Below, piece by piece: positions 1 to 10,449 of a stretch of 64,000 nucleotides of DNA (position 1 is its first letter; every line of letters starts with the position of its first letter). A model generated the notes under the pieces. It saw only the letters and a list, made by a program, of their open reading frames with translations. It had not been told where the DNA came from and ran no database searches. The position numbers and the translations under genes were made by a program. The stretch comes from Trichococcus sp. K1Tr (lineage in GTDB: Bacteria; Bacillota; Bacilli; Lactobacillales; Aerococcaceae): contig NZ_JAQMHR010000001.1 in assembly GCF_028309625.1 (NCBI RefSeq), positions 310,001 to 374,000 on the forward strand, in the 5' to 3' direction.

Positions 1-339
1 GAAGCCTTCTTCCTTCAGGACCCTATGGCCGAAGTCTTCCATATCCGGCCCTGTGTAATCTGCTGATTTCACATAGCGCTCGAATGCCCACTCATCCCAG
101 ATGTGGTTGTTGTTTTCCAACAAGTATTTGATGTTCGTGTCGCCCTTCAGGAACCACAGCAGCTCGCTTTTGATGAGGCCGAAAGCGACTTTTTTGGTCG
201 TCAGGATCGGGAAGCCTTCAGCCAGGTCGAAACGCATTTGATGGCCGAAGATGCTTTTCGTGCCGGTGCCGGTGCGGTCGTGTTTCGTTGCGCCTGTTTC
301 CAGGACGGTTCTTGCTAAATCCAAATATTGTTTTGTCAT
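1..339 (-). CDS. thyA: Thymidylate synthase, N-terminal part (cut by window edge)
   Basis: This enzyme makes dTMP from dUMP using methylene-tetrahydrofolate, in the cytoplasm. The visible 113 residues begin [16 protein letters not shown] and contain the folate/dUMP-binding N-terminal motif DRTGTGT, then FPILTTKK and the [11 protein letters not shown] segment, all diagnostic of ThyA. The ATG at 337-339 follows a good ribosome binding site (GGAG, about 6 bases away). The catalytic cysteine and the C-terminus lie beyond the left edge. It sits 19 bases downstream of the ABC-F gene and is probably co-transcribed with it. Identification is secure; only completeness is unknown. Confidence 0.96.
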   Translation of the reverse strand, partial: MTKQYLDLARTVLETGATKHDRTGTGTKSIFGHQMRFDLAEGFPILTTKKVAFGLIKSELLWFLKGDTNIKYLLENNNHIWDEWAFERYVKSADYTGPDMEDFGHRVLKEEGF

Positions 340-358
340 CTTTGTTCTCCTATATACA

Positions 359-2263
359 TTAATCTTTGGCGAATTGGCTGAGATATTCCCAGCGTTCCCA
401 TTTTTCGGCAAGCGCAGCTTCCGTGTTGTCCAGGTCCTGTTGCAATTGGGTCAAATTTTCAAAGTTCGAAGCATTTTCGGCCATTGCGCTCTGCAATGTC
501 TGCCCTTGTTCCTCAAGTGCGGCAATGTCGTCCTCGATTGTTTCCCATTCTTTCTGCTCCAAGTAGGTCCATTTGGTCTTTTCCGTGACCGCATCCTGAG
601 ACGGGACAGGTGCTGCCGTTTTTTTGTTTTGCTGTTTAGCGGTTTCGCTTTCCTTTTGACTGGATACCAGCAAATATTCGCTCATGTCCCCAAAGAATAC
701 GTCCGGTTTGCCTTCATCGTTCAGGATCAACAGCTTGTCGGCCACTTTATCCAAGAAATAGCGGTCATGCGAAACAGTGATGACGGCTCCGCCGAAGCTG
801 TTCAAGTAATCCTCCAATACCGTCAGCGTATCGATATCCAAGTCGTTCGTCGGCTCATCCATCAGCAGCACATTCGGTTTTGTCATCAGCAACTTCAGTA
901 AGTAAAGGCGACGTTTTTCCCCTCCGGATAACGAACTGATCAGGCTGCCATGCGTTTCGCGCGGGAAGAGGAACGTTTCCAGCATCTCCTTGACGCTGAC
1001 GATGATGCCGTCGCTTAATTTCACCTCTTCGGCGATCTCCTGCAGGTAATTGATGACGCGCTTGTCGTCAGGGAGCACTTCGGAAAGTTGTTTGTAGTAG
1101 GCTATTTTGACGGTCTCTCCGATGATCAGATTCCCGCTGGCAATCTCTATTTCGCCTGCCAACATATTCAGCAAGGTTGTCTTGCCTGCCCCATTTTTGC
1201 CGACGATGCCGATGCGATCGTTCGACTGGAATATATAGGAAAAATCGTTGAGGACTTGCTTGTCTCCCGCAAAAAGCGAGATATGCTCCAGATTGAAGAC
1301 GCGTTTGCCCAAGCGGGAACCATCCAATTGGATTTCGAGCTTGGCATCGGTCGTGCTTTGTTGCGTGACCTTTTCCAAATCCTCAAATCGGTGGATCCGT
1401 GCCTGTTGCTTAGTCGTCCTCGCTTTGGCGCCCTTGCGCATCCATTGCAGTTCGCTCTTGTAGAGTTTCAGCTGTTTCTCATCCATTTTTTGCTGAATGG
1501 CTTCGCGTTCGCTCTTCTGGAACAAATAGTCTTCGTAGTTTCCTGTGTAGACTTCCACTCCGCCGTTCTTCAGTTCGATGATTTTCGTTACGGCATTCTC
1601 GAGGAAGTAGCGGTCATGAGTCACCAAAAGGACGGAGCCTTTGTATTGGGCGAGATAGTTTTCCAGCCAAGTGATCGAATCCATGTCAAGGTGGTTGGTC
1701 GGTTCATCCAACAACAACAGGTCCGGCGCTTGGATCAGCACCTGCGCCAAGCCAACGCGTTTCCGTTGTCCACCGGATAGCTCGCCTACTTTTTTCGTGA
1801 TGTCATCCAAACCCAACCTGTTCAGGATGGATTTGATCTGAACCTCTGTTTGCCAAGCATTTTGCGCATTCATGTCAGCTTCGGCCTTGCTGTATCGGTT
1901 CTGATAATCCGGATTCAGACTGTCGTTCACCAACAATTCCAAAGCTTCCTCGTAGGCGCGGACCGTCTTGATGATGGGCGCTTCGCCTTCATAGACCGCT
2001 TCAAAAACAGTCGATTCCTTGTTCAATTGTGGTTCTTGCGCCAAGTAACCGACACGATAATCACTGGGCACGTCCAGGCTGCCGGCATCCGGAGTTTCGA
2101 TTCCCGCGATGATCTCCAGCAAGGAACTCTTGCCGGTTCCGTTCTGACCGATCAGGCCGATATGTTCACCTTCACGGATCGTGAAGGATATTTTATTGAA
2201 GAGTTTCTTCATCCCGTAGGATTTTTCTAACTCAATGGCGTTAAAGTCTTTCATATGTGGCAT
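359..2263 (-). CDS. ABC-F family ATPase, Uup/YfmR-like
   Basis: A soluble protein of 634 residues with two ABC ATPase domains and no membrane segments, which is the ABC-F layout. The first domain has Walker [10 protein letters not shown], signature [13 protein letters not shown] and Walker [13 protein letters not shown]. The second has [18 protein letters not shown] and [13 protein letters not shown] charged linker joins them, and the last roughly 90 residues are rich in Glu, Gln and Leu and look like the coiled-coil tail of the Uup branch. ABC-F proteins act on the ribosome, and the Uup/YfmR type is linked to relieving stalled translation. The start could be either the ATG at 2261-2263 or the in-frame ATG at 2252-2254, since the AAAGGA motif is close to the first and far from the second. 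An antibiotic-resistance role is possible for the superfamily, but nothing here points to it. Confidence 0.88.
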   Translation of the reverse strand: MPHMKDFNAIELEKSYGMKKLFNKISFTIREGEHIGLIGQNGTGKSSLLEIIAGIETPDAGSLDVPSDYRVGYLAQEPQLNKESTVFEAVYEGEAPIIKTVRAYEEALELLVNDSLNPDYQNRYSKAEADMNAQNAWQTEVQIKSILNRLGLDDITKKVGELSGGQRKRVGLAQVLIQAPDLLLLDEPTNHLDMDSITWLENYLAQYKGSVLLVTHDRYFLENAVTKIIELKNGGVEVYTGNYEDYLFQKSEREAIQQKMDEKQLKLYKSELQWMRKGAKARTTKQQARIHRFEDLEKVTQQSTTDAKLEIQLDGSRLGKRVFNLEHISLFAGDKQVLNDFSYIFQSNDRIGIVGKNGAGKTTLLNMLAGEIEIASGNLIIGETVKIAYYKQLSEVLPDDKRVINYLQEIAEEVKLSDGIIVSVKEMLETFLFPRETHGSLISSLSGGEKRRLYLLKLLMTKPNVLLMDEPTNDLDIDTLTVLEDYLNSFGGAVITVSHDRYFLDKVADKLLILNDEGKPDVFFGDMSEYLLVSSQKESETAKQQNKKTAAPVPSQDAVTEKTKWTYLEQKEWETIEDDIAALEEQGQTLQSAMAENASNFENLTQLQQDLDNTEAALAEKWERWEYLSQFAKD

Positions 2264-2322
2264 TCATCCTTTGTTTTCAATCCATGTCGTTTTATGTTCA
2301 GGGATCTTGATAGTCTCTTGAC

Positions 2323-2331
2323 ATTGTAACA
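2323..2331 (-). promoter_or_regulatory. Possible extended -10 promoter for the ABC-F/thyA genes
   Basis: The minus strand reads TGTTACAAT about 60 bases before the ABC-F start. This is a TG-N-TACAAT extended -10; I see no good -35. Confidence 0.4.
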
Positions 2332-2398
2332 TATCCGGCTGGGCTGCGGGACATTGAAGGCCCAAAAATCAAACCGTATTTCAGGAGCGCTTTTCGTT

Positions 2399-2432
2399 AA
2401 AAAAAATAGAGAGGTTTCCCTCTCTATTTTTA
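2399..2432 (-). terminator. Rho-independent terminator after fhs
   Basis: A 10-bp stem (TAGAGAGG pairing with CCTCTCTA, plus A/T pairs) with a 3-4 base loop is followed on the minus strand by a run of T. It lies 15 bases after the fhs stop. Confidence 0.88.
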
Positions 2433-2446
2433 CGAGTTTTATGAAA

Positions 2447-4129
2447 TTAGAACAATCCGGTAACGACTCCGTCTTCAGTGACGTCCATGCGCAAAGCAGC
2501 CGGTTCTTTCGGCAGACCCGGCATGGTCAGGATATCCCCCGTCAACGCAACGACGAACCCGGCTCCGATTTTCGGAACAAAGGAACGGATGGTGATGTCG
2601 AAGTTTTCCGGACGGCCGATCGCTTTCTGATCATCGGACAAGGAATACTGTGTTTTTGCCATACATACAGGCAAACGGTCCCAGCCATTCTTCTTGTACT
2701 GACGCAGTTGGTTTTTGGCTTCTTTGGAGTAGATGACACTTTTGCCGCCATAAATTTTGGTGACGATCGTTTCGATTTTTTCTTCGATGCCGCTGTCTTC
2801 CGCAACATATAGGGGAACGAAAGCTTTTGTGTTTTCATCGATTGCTTTGACGACAGCGTTCGCCAACGCTTCTCCGCCTTCAGCGCCTTTTGCCCAAACC
2901 GCTGTCTGGATGCATTCGACTTCCTGCGCCGCACACAAGCTGACGACTGCTTCGATTTCCGCCGCGGTGTCGTTCGTGAATTCATTCAGCGCCACAACGA
3001 CAGGCACACCATACTGTTGCATGTTTTCGATGTGCTTCTGCAGATTAGCGAAGCCGGCTTTGACCGCTTCGACATTTTCGCCGCTGTTGAGGTCTTTCAC
3101 CAAGACGCCGCCATGCATCTTCAATGAGCGCACGGTCGCTACGATAACGACTGCATCCGGGCTCTTGCCTAGTTGCGGTACTTTAATGTCCATGAACTTC
3201 TCAGCACCCAAGTCGGCTCCGAAACCGGCTTCCGTAATGACGTAATCGGCTAATTTCAAGGCTGTTTTGGTTGCCAATACGCTGTTGCATCCGTGCGCGA
3301 TATTGGCGAACGGTCCACCATGCACAAATGCCGGCGTATGATACAACGTTTGGACCAGATTCGGCTCCAACGCATCCTTCATCAACAAGGTCAATGCGCC
3401 TTCCACTTTCAAGTCTCTGACAGTGACCGGTGCGCGGTCAAACGTATAGCCGATGACAATGTTCCCGATCCGGTTCTTCAGATCCATTAGTGAAGTTGAT
3501 AAGCATAGGATTGCCATGATTTCGCTCGCTACAGTAATATCGAAACCGTCTTGGCGGGGAACGCCTTGGATCGGTCCGCCCAACCCAATGACGATGTTGC
3601 GCAAAGCACGGTCGTTGATGTCCAATACACGCTTCCAGGTGATCCGGCGTTGATCGATGTTCAAGGCATTGCCTTGTTGGATATGGTTATCGATCAAAGC
3701 TGATAAGGTATTGTTCGTTGCTGTGATGGCATGCATGTCGCCTGTGAAATGCAGGTTGATGTCCTGCATCGGCTGCACTTGCGCGTAACCGCCGCCTGCC
3801 GCTCCGCCTTTGACACCCATCGTCGGCCCTAATGAAGGTTCGCGCATCGCGATCATGGCTTTCTTGCCGATGCGTGTCAGCGCATCGCCTAGGCCGACCG
3901 TTACGGTTGATTTGCCTTCGCCAGCCGGAGTAGGATTGATGGCAGTGACAAGGATCAACTTGCCGTCTGCCTCTTCACTCAAGGAATTGATTTTCTTGAT
4001 GTCCACTTTTGCCTTGTATTTGCCGTACAGTTTCAGATCATCTTCTGTCAGGGAAAGGGTTGCCGCTACTTCTTTGATCGGAAGCATCTCATTTGCTTGA
4101 GCTATCTCGATATCCGTCTTCAAAACCAT
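2447..4129 (-). CDS. fhs: Formate--tetrahydrofolate ligase
   Basis: ATP-dependent ligase joining formate to tetrahydrofolate to give 10-formyl-THF for purine and fMet-tRNA synthesis. The 560-residue product has the family P-loop [17 protein letters not shown] near residue 70, the conserved [19 protein letters not shown] stretch and an intact C-terminus, matching the usual length of about 555-560. The ATG at 4127-4129 is chosen, although a GTG lies directly before it and the GGAG is only 2-3 bases away, so the initiation region is weak. It is monocistronic, with its own extended -10 promoter upstream and a terminator downstream. Confidence 0.97.
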   Translation of the reverse strand: MVLKTDIEIAQANEMLPIKEVAATLSLTEDDLKLYGKYKAKVDIKKINSLSEEADGKLILVTAINPTPAGEGKSTVTVGLGDALTRIGKKAMIAMREPSLGPTMGVKGGAAGGGYAQVQPMQDINLHFTGDMHAITATNNTLSALIDNHIQQGNALNIDQRRITWKRVLDINDRALRNIVIGLGGPIQGVPRQDGFDITVASEIMAILCLSTSLMDLKNRIGNIVIGYTFDRAPVTVRDLKVEGALTLLMKDALEPNLVQTLYHTPAFVHGGPFANIAHGCNSVLATKTALKLADYVITEAGFGADLGAEKFMDIKVPQLGKSPDAVVIVATVRSLKMHGGVLVKDLNSGENVEAVKAGFANLQKHIENMQQYGVPVVVALNEFTNDTAAEIEAVVSLCAAQEVECIQTAVWAKGAEGGEALANAVVKAIDENTKAFVPLYVAEDSGIEEKIETIVTKIYGGKSVIYSKEAKNQLRQYKKNGWDRLPVCMAKTQYSLSDDQKAIGRPENFDITIRSFVPKIGAGFVVALTGDILTMPGLPKEPAALRMDVTEDGVVTGLF

Positions 4130-4156
4130 CACTCCAAATTCTTCATGTTTACATAC

Positions 4157-4165
4157 ATTTTAGCA
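4157..4165 (-). promoter_or_regulatory. Extended -10 promoter of fhs
   Basis: The minus strand has TGCTAAAAT, a TG-N-TAAAAT extended -10, about 27 bases before the fhs start codon. The -35 region is weak. Confidence 0.5.
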
Positions 4166-4230
4166 CATAGACCAAGAGAAAGAACGTGTTTTATGGCCAT
4201 TCCATTGATAAAACTGCTTACATTTACGGC

Positions 4231-4277
4231 AAATCAAAAAATCCAGAAAGGAATTCAAAATGAAATCCCTTTCTGGA
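4231..4277 (-). terminator. Terminator after ahpF
   Basis: AAATCCAGAAAGG pairs with CCTTTCTGGATTT across a loop of about 15 bases; the minus strand then has T-rich sequence. It begins just after the ahpF stop. Confidence 0.85.
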
Positions 4278-4284
4278 TTTGAGC

Positions 4285-5817
4285 TTATTGGCGGATCAGG
4301 TGATCGAATGCGCCCAAAGCGGCAGTCGCTCCAGCGCCCATCGAGATGATGATTTGTTTGTACGCACTGTTTGTGCAATCTCCGGCAGCGAATATGCCTT
4401 CCAGATTGGTTGAACCATGGTTGTCGATGATGACTTCGCCACGTTCGTTCAAGGCAACGCCGGAATCCTTCAACCAAGCCGTGTTCGGAACCAAGCCGAT
4501 CTGAACGAAGACACCTTCAAGGGCGATGGTGTGCTCCTCATTCGTAGCGCGGTCCACGTAGGAGATGGCTTCCACTTGATCGGTCCCGGTGATCGCTTTC
4601 GTCGCCACATTCGTTATGACTGTGACGTTCTTCAAAGCATGGACACGGTCCTGCAATACTTGATCAGCTTTCAATTCCGGCAAGAACTCGAGCACGTATA
4701 CGTGTTTTGCCAAACCGGCCAAATCGATCGCCGCTTCTATGCCGGAATTGCCGCCGCCGATGACAGCGACGTCTTTCCCTGCAAACAACGGGCCATCGCA
4801 ATGCGGACAGTTGGTGACGCCTTTCGTGCGGAACTCTTCCTCACCCGGGACGTTGACATTGCGCCAATGCGCGCCGACTGTAAGGATAGCGGTCTTGGCT
4901 TTGAGCACTGCCCCGTTTTCCAGTTCGACTTCAATCAGGCCTTTTTTGCGGATACTTTTGGCGCGTTGGCCTTTCATGATGTCGACCTTGTACTGATTCA
5001 CATGTGCTTCCACTTGCGCCATCAGCTTCGGTCCTTCCGTGTAAGGCGTCCCGATCATATTTTCGATGCCGACAGTGTCCATGACTTGTCCACCGTAGGT
5101 CTCGACGACCATGCCGGTGTTGATGCCTTTACGGGCAGCATAGATGGCCGCGCTGTTGCCTGCGGGGCCTCCGCCTACAACCAGGACGTCGAAGATGTCC
5201 TTGTCGGAGAACTCATCCGCACTTGTCGGACCGGCGGCTTTATCGATCAATTGCTCGATCGTCATACGGCCGCTGGCAAACTCTTCCCCGTTAAGGAAAA
5301 CAGTCGGAACAGCCATTATTTTCTTCGCTTCGATTTCATCCTTGAACATGCCGCCCTCGATCATAACGTGGGAGATTTTCGGGTTCAGCACAGACATGAT
5401 GTTCAATGCTTGGACAACATCGGGGCAGTTATGGCACGTCAAGCTGACATAGGTTTCGAAATGGAGCTCTTTGTCGATCGCTTTGATGCGCTTGATGATG
5501 CCGTCATCCACTTTAGGTGCTCTTCCGCCTACCTGCAGCAAAGCCAGGATAAACGAAGTGAACTCATGGCCCAACGGAAGACCGGCGAACGTGATGCCGC
5601 TTTCCGTTTCCGGACGTGTGATCGTAAAACTGGGCGTACGGGTCAAGGTTGCTTTTTCGAAAGTAATCTTCTCAGACATACCGGCGATTTCCTGCAGAAA
5701 CTCGCTGACTTTGCCGGAATTTTCATCCTCGCCCAGACTGGCTTTGAAAACCACATCCGATTCCAACAGTTCCAGATATTGGCCGAGTTGCCCTTTGATT
5801 TCTGTATCTAATGCCAT
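4285..5817 (-). CDS. ahpF: Alkyl hydroperoxide reductase subunit F (NADH:peroxiredoxin reductase)
   Basis: Flavoenzyme that passes electrons from NADH to the peroxiredoxin AhpC. The 510 residues show the full AhpF layout: an N-terminal thioredoxin-like tandem domain (1-195) with redox pair C128-H-N-C131, then a thioredoxin-reductase-like part with FAD motif GGGPAG (215-220), disulfide C337-P-H-C340 and NAD(P) motif GGGNSG (354-359). The start ATG follows GGAGG at a normal distance, 11 bases after the ahpC stop, so the two genes form one operon. No key residue is missing. Confidence 0.97.
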   Translation of the reverse strand: MALDTEIKGQLGQYLELLESDVVFKASLGEDENSGKVSEFLQEIAGMSEKITFEKATLTRTPSFTITRPETESGITFAGLPLGHEFTSFILALLQVGGRAPKVDDGIIKRIKAIDKELHFETYVSLTCHNCPDVVQALNIMSVLNPKISHVMIEGGMFKDEIEAKKIMAVPTVFLNGEEFASGRMTIEQLIDKAAGPTSADEFSDKDIFDVLVVGGGPAGNSAAIYAARKGINTGMVVETYGGQVMDTVGIENMIGTPYTEGPKLMAQVEAHVNQYKVDIMKGQRAKSIRKKGLIEVELENGAVLKAKTAILTVGAHWRNVNVPGEEEFRTKGVTNCPHCDGPLFAGKDVAVIGGGNSGIEAAIDLAGLAKHVYVLEFLPELKADQVLQDRVHALKNVTVITNVATKAITGTDQVEAISYVDRATNEEHTIALEGVFVQIGLVPNTAWLKDSGVALNERGEVIIDNHGSTNLEGIFAAGDCTNSAYKQIIISMGAGATAALGAFDHLIRQ

Positions 5818-5828
5818 GGGAAGCCTCC

Positions 5829-6389
5829 TTAAATTTTACCTACCAAGTCCAAGCTAGGTTTCAATGTTTCCGCGCCTTCTTTCCATTTCGCAGGGCAAAC
5901 TTCGCCTGGATGGGTGCGGACATATTGGCCTGCACGGATTTTGTCGATCAAACCGCTTGCGTCACGGCCGATGCCGTCAGCATTGATCTCCACTGCCTGC
6001 ACGATGCCGTCCGGATCGATGATGAATGTTCCGCGTTGTGCCAAGCCTTCTTCGTCCAAGACATCAAATCCGATTGAAATCGCATGCGATGGATCTCCGA
6101 TCATGGTGTATTCGATTTTTCCGATGGCTGGTGAATGGTCGTGCCATGCTTTATGCGTGAAGTGTGTATCGGTTGATACGGAATAAACCTCTACTCCCAA
6201 TCCTTGCAAAGTTGGATATTGGTCTTGAAGATCTTCCAATTCAGTCGGGCAAACGAAAGTGAAGTCCGCAGGGTAAAAACAGACGATGCTCCATTTTCCT
6301 TTCAGGTCTTCCGATGAAACTTCAATAAATTCACCTTTGTGATAAGCATTCGCTTTAAATTCCACTATTTCTTTTCCGATTAATGACAT
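5829..6389 (-). CDS. ahpC: Alkyl hydroperoxide reductase subunit C (2-Cys peroxiredoxin)
   Basis: Peroxiredoxin that reduces H2O2, organic peroxides and peroxynitrite. The 186-residue protein has peroxidatic C47 in FVCPTE and resolving C165 in GEVCPAKW, the two-cysteine arrangement expected for AhpC. The ATG at 6387-6389 is chosen because GGAGG lies 6-7 bases upstream and the protein then begins MSLIGKE as in other AhpC; the frame stays open further upstream but lacks any start signal. It is the first gene of ahpCF, read from a near-consensus promoter with a PerR-like site in the leader. Confidence 0.97.
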   Translation of the reverse strand: MSLIGKEIVEFKANAYHKGEFIEVSSEDLKGKWSIVCFYPADFTFVCPTELEDLQDQYPTLQGLGVEVYSVSTDTHFTHKAWHDHSPAIGKIEYTMIGDPSHAISIGFDVLDEEGLAQRGTFIIDPDGIVQAVEINADGIGRDASGLIDKIRAGQYVRTHPGEVCPAKWKEGAETLKPSLDLVGKI

Positions 6390-6403
6390 TTCAATTCCTC
6401 CAA

Positions 6404-6418
6404 TTAGAATAATTATTT
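6404..6418. promoter_or_regulatory. PerR-box-like palindrome in the ahpC leader
   Basis: TTAGAATAATTATTT matches the PerR consensus TTATAATNATTATAA at 12 of the 15 positions when the free centre is counted. It lies between the predicted ahpC transcription start and the ribosome binding site. PerR control of ahpCF is well known in Bacilli; its use here is inferred. Confidence 0.45.
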
Positions 6419-6438
6419 TAGAATAATCCCTATCAATA

Positions 6439-6467
6439 ACTATATAGAATCCGTCATTAACGGTCAA
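6439..6467 (-). promoter_or_regulatory. Sigma-A promoter of ahpCF
   Basis: On the minus strand, TTGACC (6462-6467) is separated by 17 bases from TATAGT (6439-6444). Confidence 0.8.
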
Positions 6468-6469
6468 GT

Positions 6470-6692
6470 TTTAACACTTGAGAACTATAATTATTTTTTC
6501 ATTTTTGGAAAGAGTGGATTTCGCCATCCAAAAACCTTTGAATACATAGAGATTCCCGATTCAAAAAGTTGCCTGCCCTTCAGGTGGCTGTCATTGGAAA
6601 TGTAATATTAGACGAATTCTTGCTTTATCAGAGACGGAAGCATGCCGAACAGAATAAGCGTCATTCTCAATTAGAGCTACAAATTCTCAATT
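6470..6692. other. Intergenic stretch with no gene seen
   Basis: Between the ahpC promoter and the lepA terminator no reading frame with a ribosome binding site is visible. The only structure noticed is the 10-mer ATTCTCAATT occurring twice near 6663 and 6683. Confidence 0.5.
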
Positions 6693-6693
6693 G

Positions 6694-6736
6694 AAAAAGA
6701 ACGTACCTGGATTGTATGCTTATCCAGGTACGTTCT
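6694..6736 (-). terminator. Strong terminator after lepA
   Basis: A perfect 15-bp stem (AGAACGTACCTGGAT and its complement) with a 9-base loop is followed on the minus strand by TTTTTC. Confidence 0.92.
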
Positions 6737-6779
6737 CTAATTGTATTTATTCCAAAGAATCTGCAGACTCCCTTTTGGG

Positions 6780-8603
6780 TTAGTCCTCATCCATCTTCAG
6801 AACGGCCATGAAGGCTTCTTGAGGGACCTCGACGGATCCGACTTGCTTCATGCGCTTCTTGCCTTCTTTTTGTTTATCCAGCAATTTGCGCTTACGGGAA
6901 ATATCTCCGCCGTAACATTTAGCCAGGACGTTTTTGCGCAATGCTTTGATGGTAGTCCGTGCCAGGATTTTGTTGCCGATCGTCGCTTGGATCGGAACTT
7001 CGAACTGTTGGCGTGGAATCAATCCGCGCAGTTTTTCTGTGATGATCTTTCCGCGGGCATAGGCGAAATCGCGATGCACGATCAAACTCAAGGCATCGAC
7101 AGCTTCCCCGTTCAAGAGGATATCCATCTTGACCAGTTTGCTTGGACGGTAGCCGATCAATTCATAATCAAGGGAAGCGTAACCCTTCGTGCTTGATTTC
7201 AATCTGTCGAAGAAATCAAAGATGATTTCTGACAGGGGCATTTCATAGACGACATTGACGCGGAAATCATCCAAATAATCCATCGTGATGAAATTGCCGC
7301 GTTTCTTCTGGGCGATATCCATGACGGCACCGACATAATCGTTAGGCACCATTATGCTTGCTTTGACATACGGTTCTTCGATGCTTTCGATGGTTGTCGC
7401 ATCGGGCATTTCCGAAGGGTTGTCGATCTCCAAAAATTCGCCATCGGTTTTATTGACGCGATAAATAACCGATGGAGCCGTCGTGATGATATCCAGATCG
7501 AATTCGCGCTCGATCCGTTCCTGGATGACGTCCATGTGCAGCATGCCCAAAAATCCGGTACGGAAACCGAAGCCGAGTGCTTGCGAAGATTCCGCCTCGA
7601 ACTGCAGGGAAGCATCGTTCAATTGCAGTTTTTCCAAAGCTTCGCGCAAGTCATTGAAGTCCGATGCATCAACTGGATAGATACCGCAGTACACCATCGG
7701 GTTCATTTTGCGGTAGCCGGCCAAAGCTTCGCTGGCAGGATTGTTCGCCAACGTAACCGTGTCGCCGACCTGTGTATCTTGGATCGTTTTGATGCCGGCA
7801 GTCAAATAGCCGACGTCCCCGACCATCAAAAAGTCGCGCTTGATCGGTTTCGGGGAGAAAATCCCTACTTCGATGACTTCATACTCTTTGCCGTTAGCCA
7901 TGAATCTGATCATGTCGCCTGGGCGGACCACACCATTTTTGATCCGGATATTCAGTACGACTCCCCGGTATGGGTCATAGATCGAGTCAAAAACCAAGGC
8001 TTGCAAAGGTGCTTCCAGATCACCTTCCGGAGCCGGGATTTTTGCGACGATTTGTTCCAGCAACTCAGGGATACCCAAGCCGATTTTCGCGCTCGCCAAA
8101 ACCGCATCGCTGGCATCGATCCCGATGACATCCTCAACTTCAGCCCTGACGCGTTCAGGATCTGCGGCAGGCAAATCGATTTTGTTGATGACAGGCACGA
8201 TTTCCAGGTTATTGTCCAAAGCCAAATAAACGTTGGCGAGGGTTTGGGCTTCGACCCCTTGCGCAGCATCCACTACCAGAATAGCCCCTTCGCAAGCTGC
8301 CAAACTGCGGGATACTTCATACGTAAAGTCGACGTGTCCCGGTGTGTCGATCAGGTGGAAGATGTAATCTTCTCCGTCTTCGGCCCTGTAAGTCAATTCG
8401 ACGGCGTTAAGTTTTATGGTGATGCCTCGTTCTCTTTCGAGGTCCATGGAATCCAATAATTGTGCTTGCATATCACGATCGGCGACTGTATCAGTCATCT
8501 GGAGAATTCTATCCGCCAATGTGGATTTCCCATGGTCAATATGGGCAATGATGGAAAAATTTCTGATCCTTTTTTGTCGTTGTTTCATCTCTTCTAAGTT
8601 CAT
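6780..8603 (-). CDS. lepA: Elongation factor 4 (back-translocating GTPase LepA)
   Basis: Ribosome-associated translational GTPase. The 607-residue protein has G1 AHIDHGKST (about residues 20-28), G3 DTPGHVDF and G4 NKIDLP, followed by domains II and III/V and the C-terminal LepA-specific domain ending near [13 protein letters not shown]. Length is normal. The ATG at 8603 has only a weak purine stretch upstream, but a near-perfect promoter sits about 45 bases before it. It is flanked by its own terminator and by the pckA terminator, so it is a single-gene unit. Confidence 0.98.
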   Translation of the reverse strand: MNLEEMKQRQKRIRNFSIIAHIDHGKSTLADRILQMTDTVADRDMQAQLLDSMDLERERGITIKLNAVELTYRAEDGEDYIFHLIDTPGHVDFTYEVSRSLAACEGAILVVDAAQGVEAQTLANVYLALDNNLEIVPVINKIDLPAADPERVRAEVEDVIGIDASDAVLASAKIGLGIPELLEQIVAKIPAPEGDLEAPLQALVFDSIYDPYRGVVLNIRIKNGVVRPGDMIRFMANGKEYEVIEVGIFSPKPIKRDFLMVGDVGYLTAGIKTIQDTQVGDTVTLANNPASEALAGYRKMNPMVYCGIYPVDASDFNDLREALEKLQLNDASLQFEAESSQALGFGFRTGFLGMLHMDVIQERIEREFDLDIITTAPSVIYRVNKTDGEFLEIDNPSEMPDATTIESIEEPYVKASIMVPNDYVGAVMDIAQKKRGNFITMDYLDDFRVNVVYEMPLSEIIFDFFDRLKSSTKGYASLDYELIGYRPSKLVKMDILLNGEAVDALSLIVHRDFAYARGKIITEKLRGLIPRQQFEVPIQATIGNKILARTTIKALRKNVLAKCYGGDISRKRKLLDKQKEGKKRMKQVGSVEVPQEAFMAVLKMDED

Positions 8604-8646
8604 TATCGTTGCTCACTTTCTCTGACGTCCATTCGTTCACTTGAAA

Positions 8647-8675
8647 ATTATACCAATCTAAAGCATTTATGACAA
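8647..8675 (-). promoter_or_regulatory. Sigma-A promoter of lepA
   Basis: Minus strand TTGTCA (8670-8675), 17-base spacer, TATAAT (8647-8652), with a TG before the -10. Confidence 0.85.
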
Positions 8676-8727
8676 GACGCCGACTCAGATTGGCAAGTCT
8701 TTCTCGCTTTTGTTTGGATAATAAGCG

Positions 8728-8762
8728 AAAAAAGAATCCGGAGTCTCCCCACCGGATTCTTT
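8728..8762 (-). terminator. Terminator after pckA
   Basis: AAAGAATCCGG pairs with CCGGATTCTTT around a 10-base loop; TTTT follows on the minus strand. Confidence 0.88.
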
Positions 8763-8773
8763 CCCATTGAAAT

Positions 8774-10420
8774 TTAAAAAGCATCAATGATATTTTGCAA
8801 CGCTTGGATGGATTCATCAGGCAGCGGCATACTCGGGTGGGCAGCATTGAATTCTTCCAAGAAATCTTCCCGCAGCTGCATGCGTCTTCTCACCAACTTC
8901 GTATAGTCTTTGTCTTCAAAATCGGGATTGAAGCCTTCCACCGGCAGATAGCTGAGATGCGGTGCAGTACCGAATGGCACGAATGATGCTGTCCCTTCAA
9001 CGACACTTTCGATAACGCCCAAGGACACTTCCTTCGGTATTTTTTTACCCATGAAAAATCCGGTATTGATGATGTAGCAGTCCACTTCTTCGTGAGCCAA
9101 CAGTTCTTTGAAACCGTCATAATCCTCCACCAATGGATAGACCCGGAACGGATTTGCGAATGGCTCGATGACCAGTGTGTCGGTCGATTCACCTTTCTTC
9201 AGCGTTTCCGCAGTCGTGCGTTTCGTGGCCAGCGTCGTGCCGAAAGTTGCCGCCAAGACCGCATCATCCACCTTCACCAAAGGCGGCAAGGCATCGTCCT
9301 TCATGATCCAGTAGACAGCATTGATCGGTTCTTCGAACTTATCAACGCGGTTCGGCGTGGAATAGCGTGATTTGACTGTACGTCCGTTGCCGTTTCGGAT
9401 ATCTTCGGTGACCAGCACAATTTTGCCGTCGTTATCCTTTGTCACTCCCACATTCTGGACAGTAACGAAATAGTTCTGTTCAGGGTGATCGGCGGGATAA
9501 TCCTGGGTTTTATCGAAATAGGAAGGTTCCAGCGCGATGGATGAGCCATCCGTCAAATCGATCAGGAAGGCATCGTCATGCAGCACTTTCACTTCATATT
9601 TGTTGTCGTGTTTCGAATGGGTCAAAGTCGATTTGCCTGACCCCGAAAGTCCGAAGAAGGAAGCGACATACGAACCGCCATCAGGCAGGCGGAAATGTTT
9701 TTGGCCACCATGGCAAGCAACAAAGCCATTGCGATGACCGGTTCCCCAAGCAAGCGTCAGTGTACCCTTTTTGAATTCACCGAAATACTGCATTCCGAGG
9801 ATACAGGCCACGTTTTTATCGGGCTCGAAGATAGCCACACCGAGCGGATAATCCGGATGGCGCCAGTCTGGATCCGTGTAGATGTAGATATCGCCTTCGT
9901 TGTAAGCTTTCGAATGTGCATACATTTCCTGATATTCCGGGCTATTCCACTGGAAGTTCAATAACCAGGAGTAAAGATTGTTTTCGTTTCCTTCGGGAAA
10001 GGCGATGTGCGCTTTGATGATGAAATCTTTATCCAAGCCTACATACCCTGTCGCTTTATAATAATGGCGCAGTCTGTTTTTATAAATGACATCCATGATG
10101 ATGCCTTCAAGTATTTCGTCTTCTCCTTTGTTCTCTCCGATGATCCGTTTGGCGCGGGCAGTACGGCCGATGATTCTGCCGCCGTTCTCGACAAGGACCT
10201 TGGCATCCTCCGGCAAGCCCAATTCTTTTGCATGGAGCACAGGCAGGTCGGTCACGACCACACCTGCAGCATTCAGCGCGAGTTCATAGGCTTCCGCCAT
10301 GTCCGTGACTTCCTGCATGTTTTTGCCATAAAAAGCTGTTTCGACCGTTGTCCGGAATTTCGTAAGTAATGGGTTGGACTTCTTTAATTCGGATCTATTG
10401 AACGATTCTATAGTAGCCAT
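8774..10420 (-). CDS. pckA: Phosphoenolpyruvate carboxykinase (ATP)
   Basis: Interconverts oxaloacetate and PEP using ATP. The 548-residue sequence carries the kinase-1a P-loop GLSGSGKSTLTHS, the kinase-2 motif HDDAFLIDL and the conserved GRTARAKRIIGE region, typical of ATP-type PckA. The ATG has an AGAGGTGA ribosome binding site. It stands alone between lepA and dnaJ, with its own terminator and a promoter whose -35 box is overlapped by a perfect palindrome. In fermentative relatives the enzyme may run in either the gluconeogenic or the carboxylating direction; the sequence does not decide this. Confidence 0.97.
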   Translation of the reverse strand: MATIESFNRSELKKSNPLLTKFRTTVETAFYGKNMQEVTDMAEAYELALNAAGVVVTDLPVLHAKELGLPEDAKVLVENGGRIIGRTARAKRIIGENKGEDEILEGIIMDVIYKNRLRHYYKATGYVGLDKDFIIKAHIAFPEGNENNLYSWLLNFQWNSPEYQEMYAHSKAYNEGDIYIYTDPDWRHPDYPLGVAIFEPDKNVACILGMQYFGEFKKGTLTLAWGTGHRNGFVACHGGQKHFRLPDGGSYVASFFGLSGSGKSTLTHSKHDNKYEVKVLHDDAFLIDLTDGSSIALEPSYFDKTQDYPADHPEQNYFVTVQNVGVTKDNDGKIVLVTEDIRNGNGRTVKSRYSTPNRVDKFEEPINAVYWIMKDDALPPLVKVDDAVLAATFGTTLATKRTTAETLKKGESTDTLVIEPFANPFRVYPLVEDYDGFKELLAHEEVDCYIINTGFFMGKKIPKEVSLGVIESVVEGTASFVPFGTAPHLSYLPVEGFNPDFEDKDYTKLVRRRMQLREDFLEEFNAAHPSMPLPDESIQALQNIIDAF

Positions 10421-10449
10421 TTAAGTCACCTCTTTTATTTGATAATTCC

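Noticed and set aside
359-2263. ABC-F protein considered as an antibiotic-resistance determinant
   Set aside because: The coiled-coil tail and housekeeping neighbours fit the Uup/YfmR branch; no drug-linked context or leader peptide is visible.
4417-5811. Long plus-strand open frame opposite ahpF
   Set aside because: It is the mirror of a certain gene, has no ribosome binding site, and encodes a histidine/aspartate/phenylalanine-rich sequence typical of antisense frames.
7536-8459. 307-codon plus-strand frame opposite lepA
   Set aside because: Antisense shadow of lepA with no start signal and no recognisable domain.
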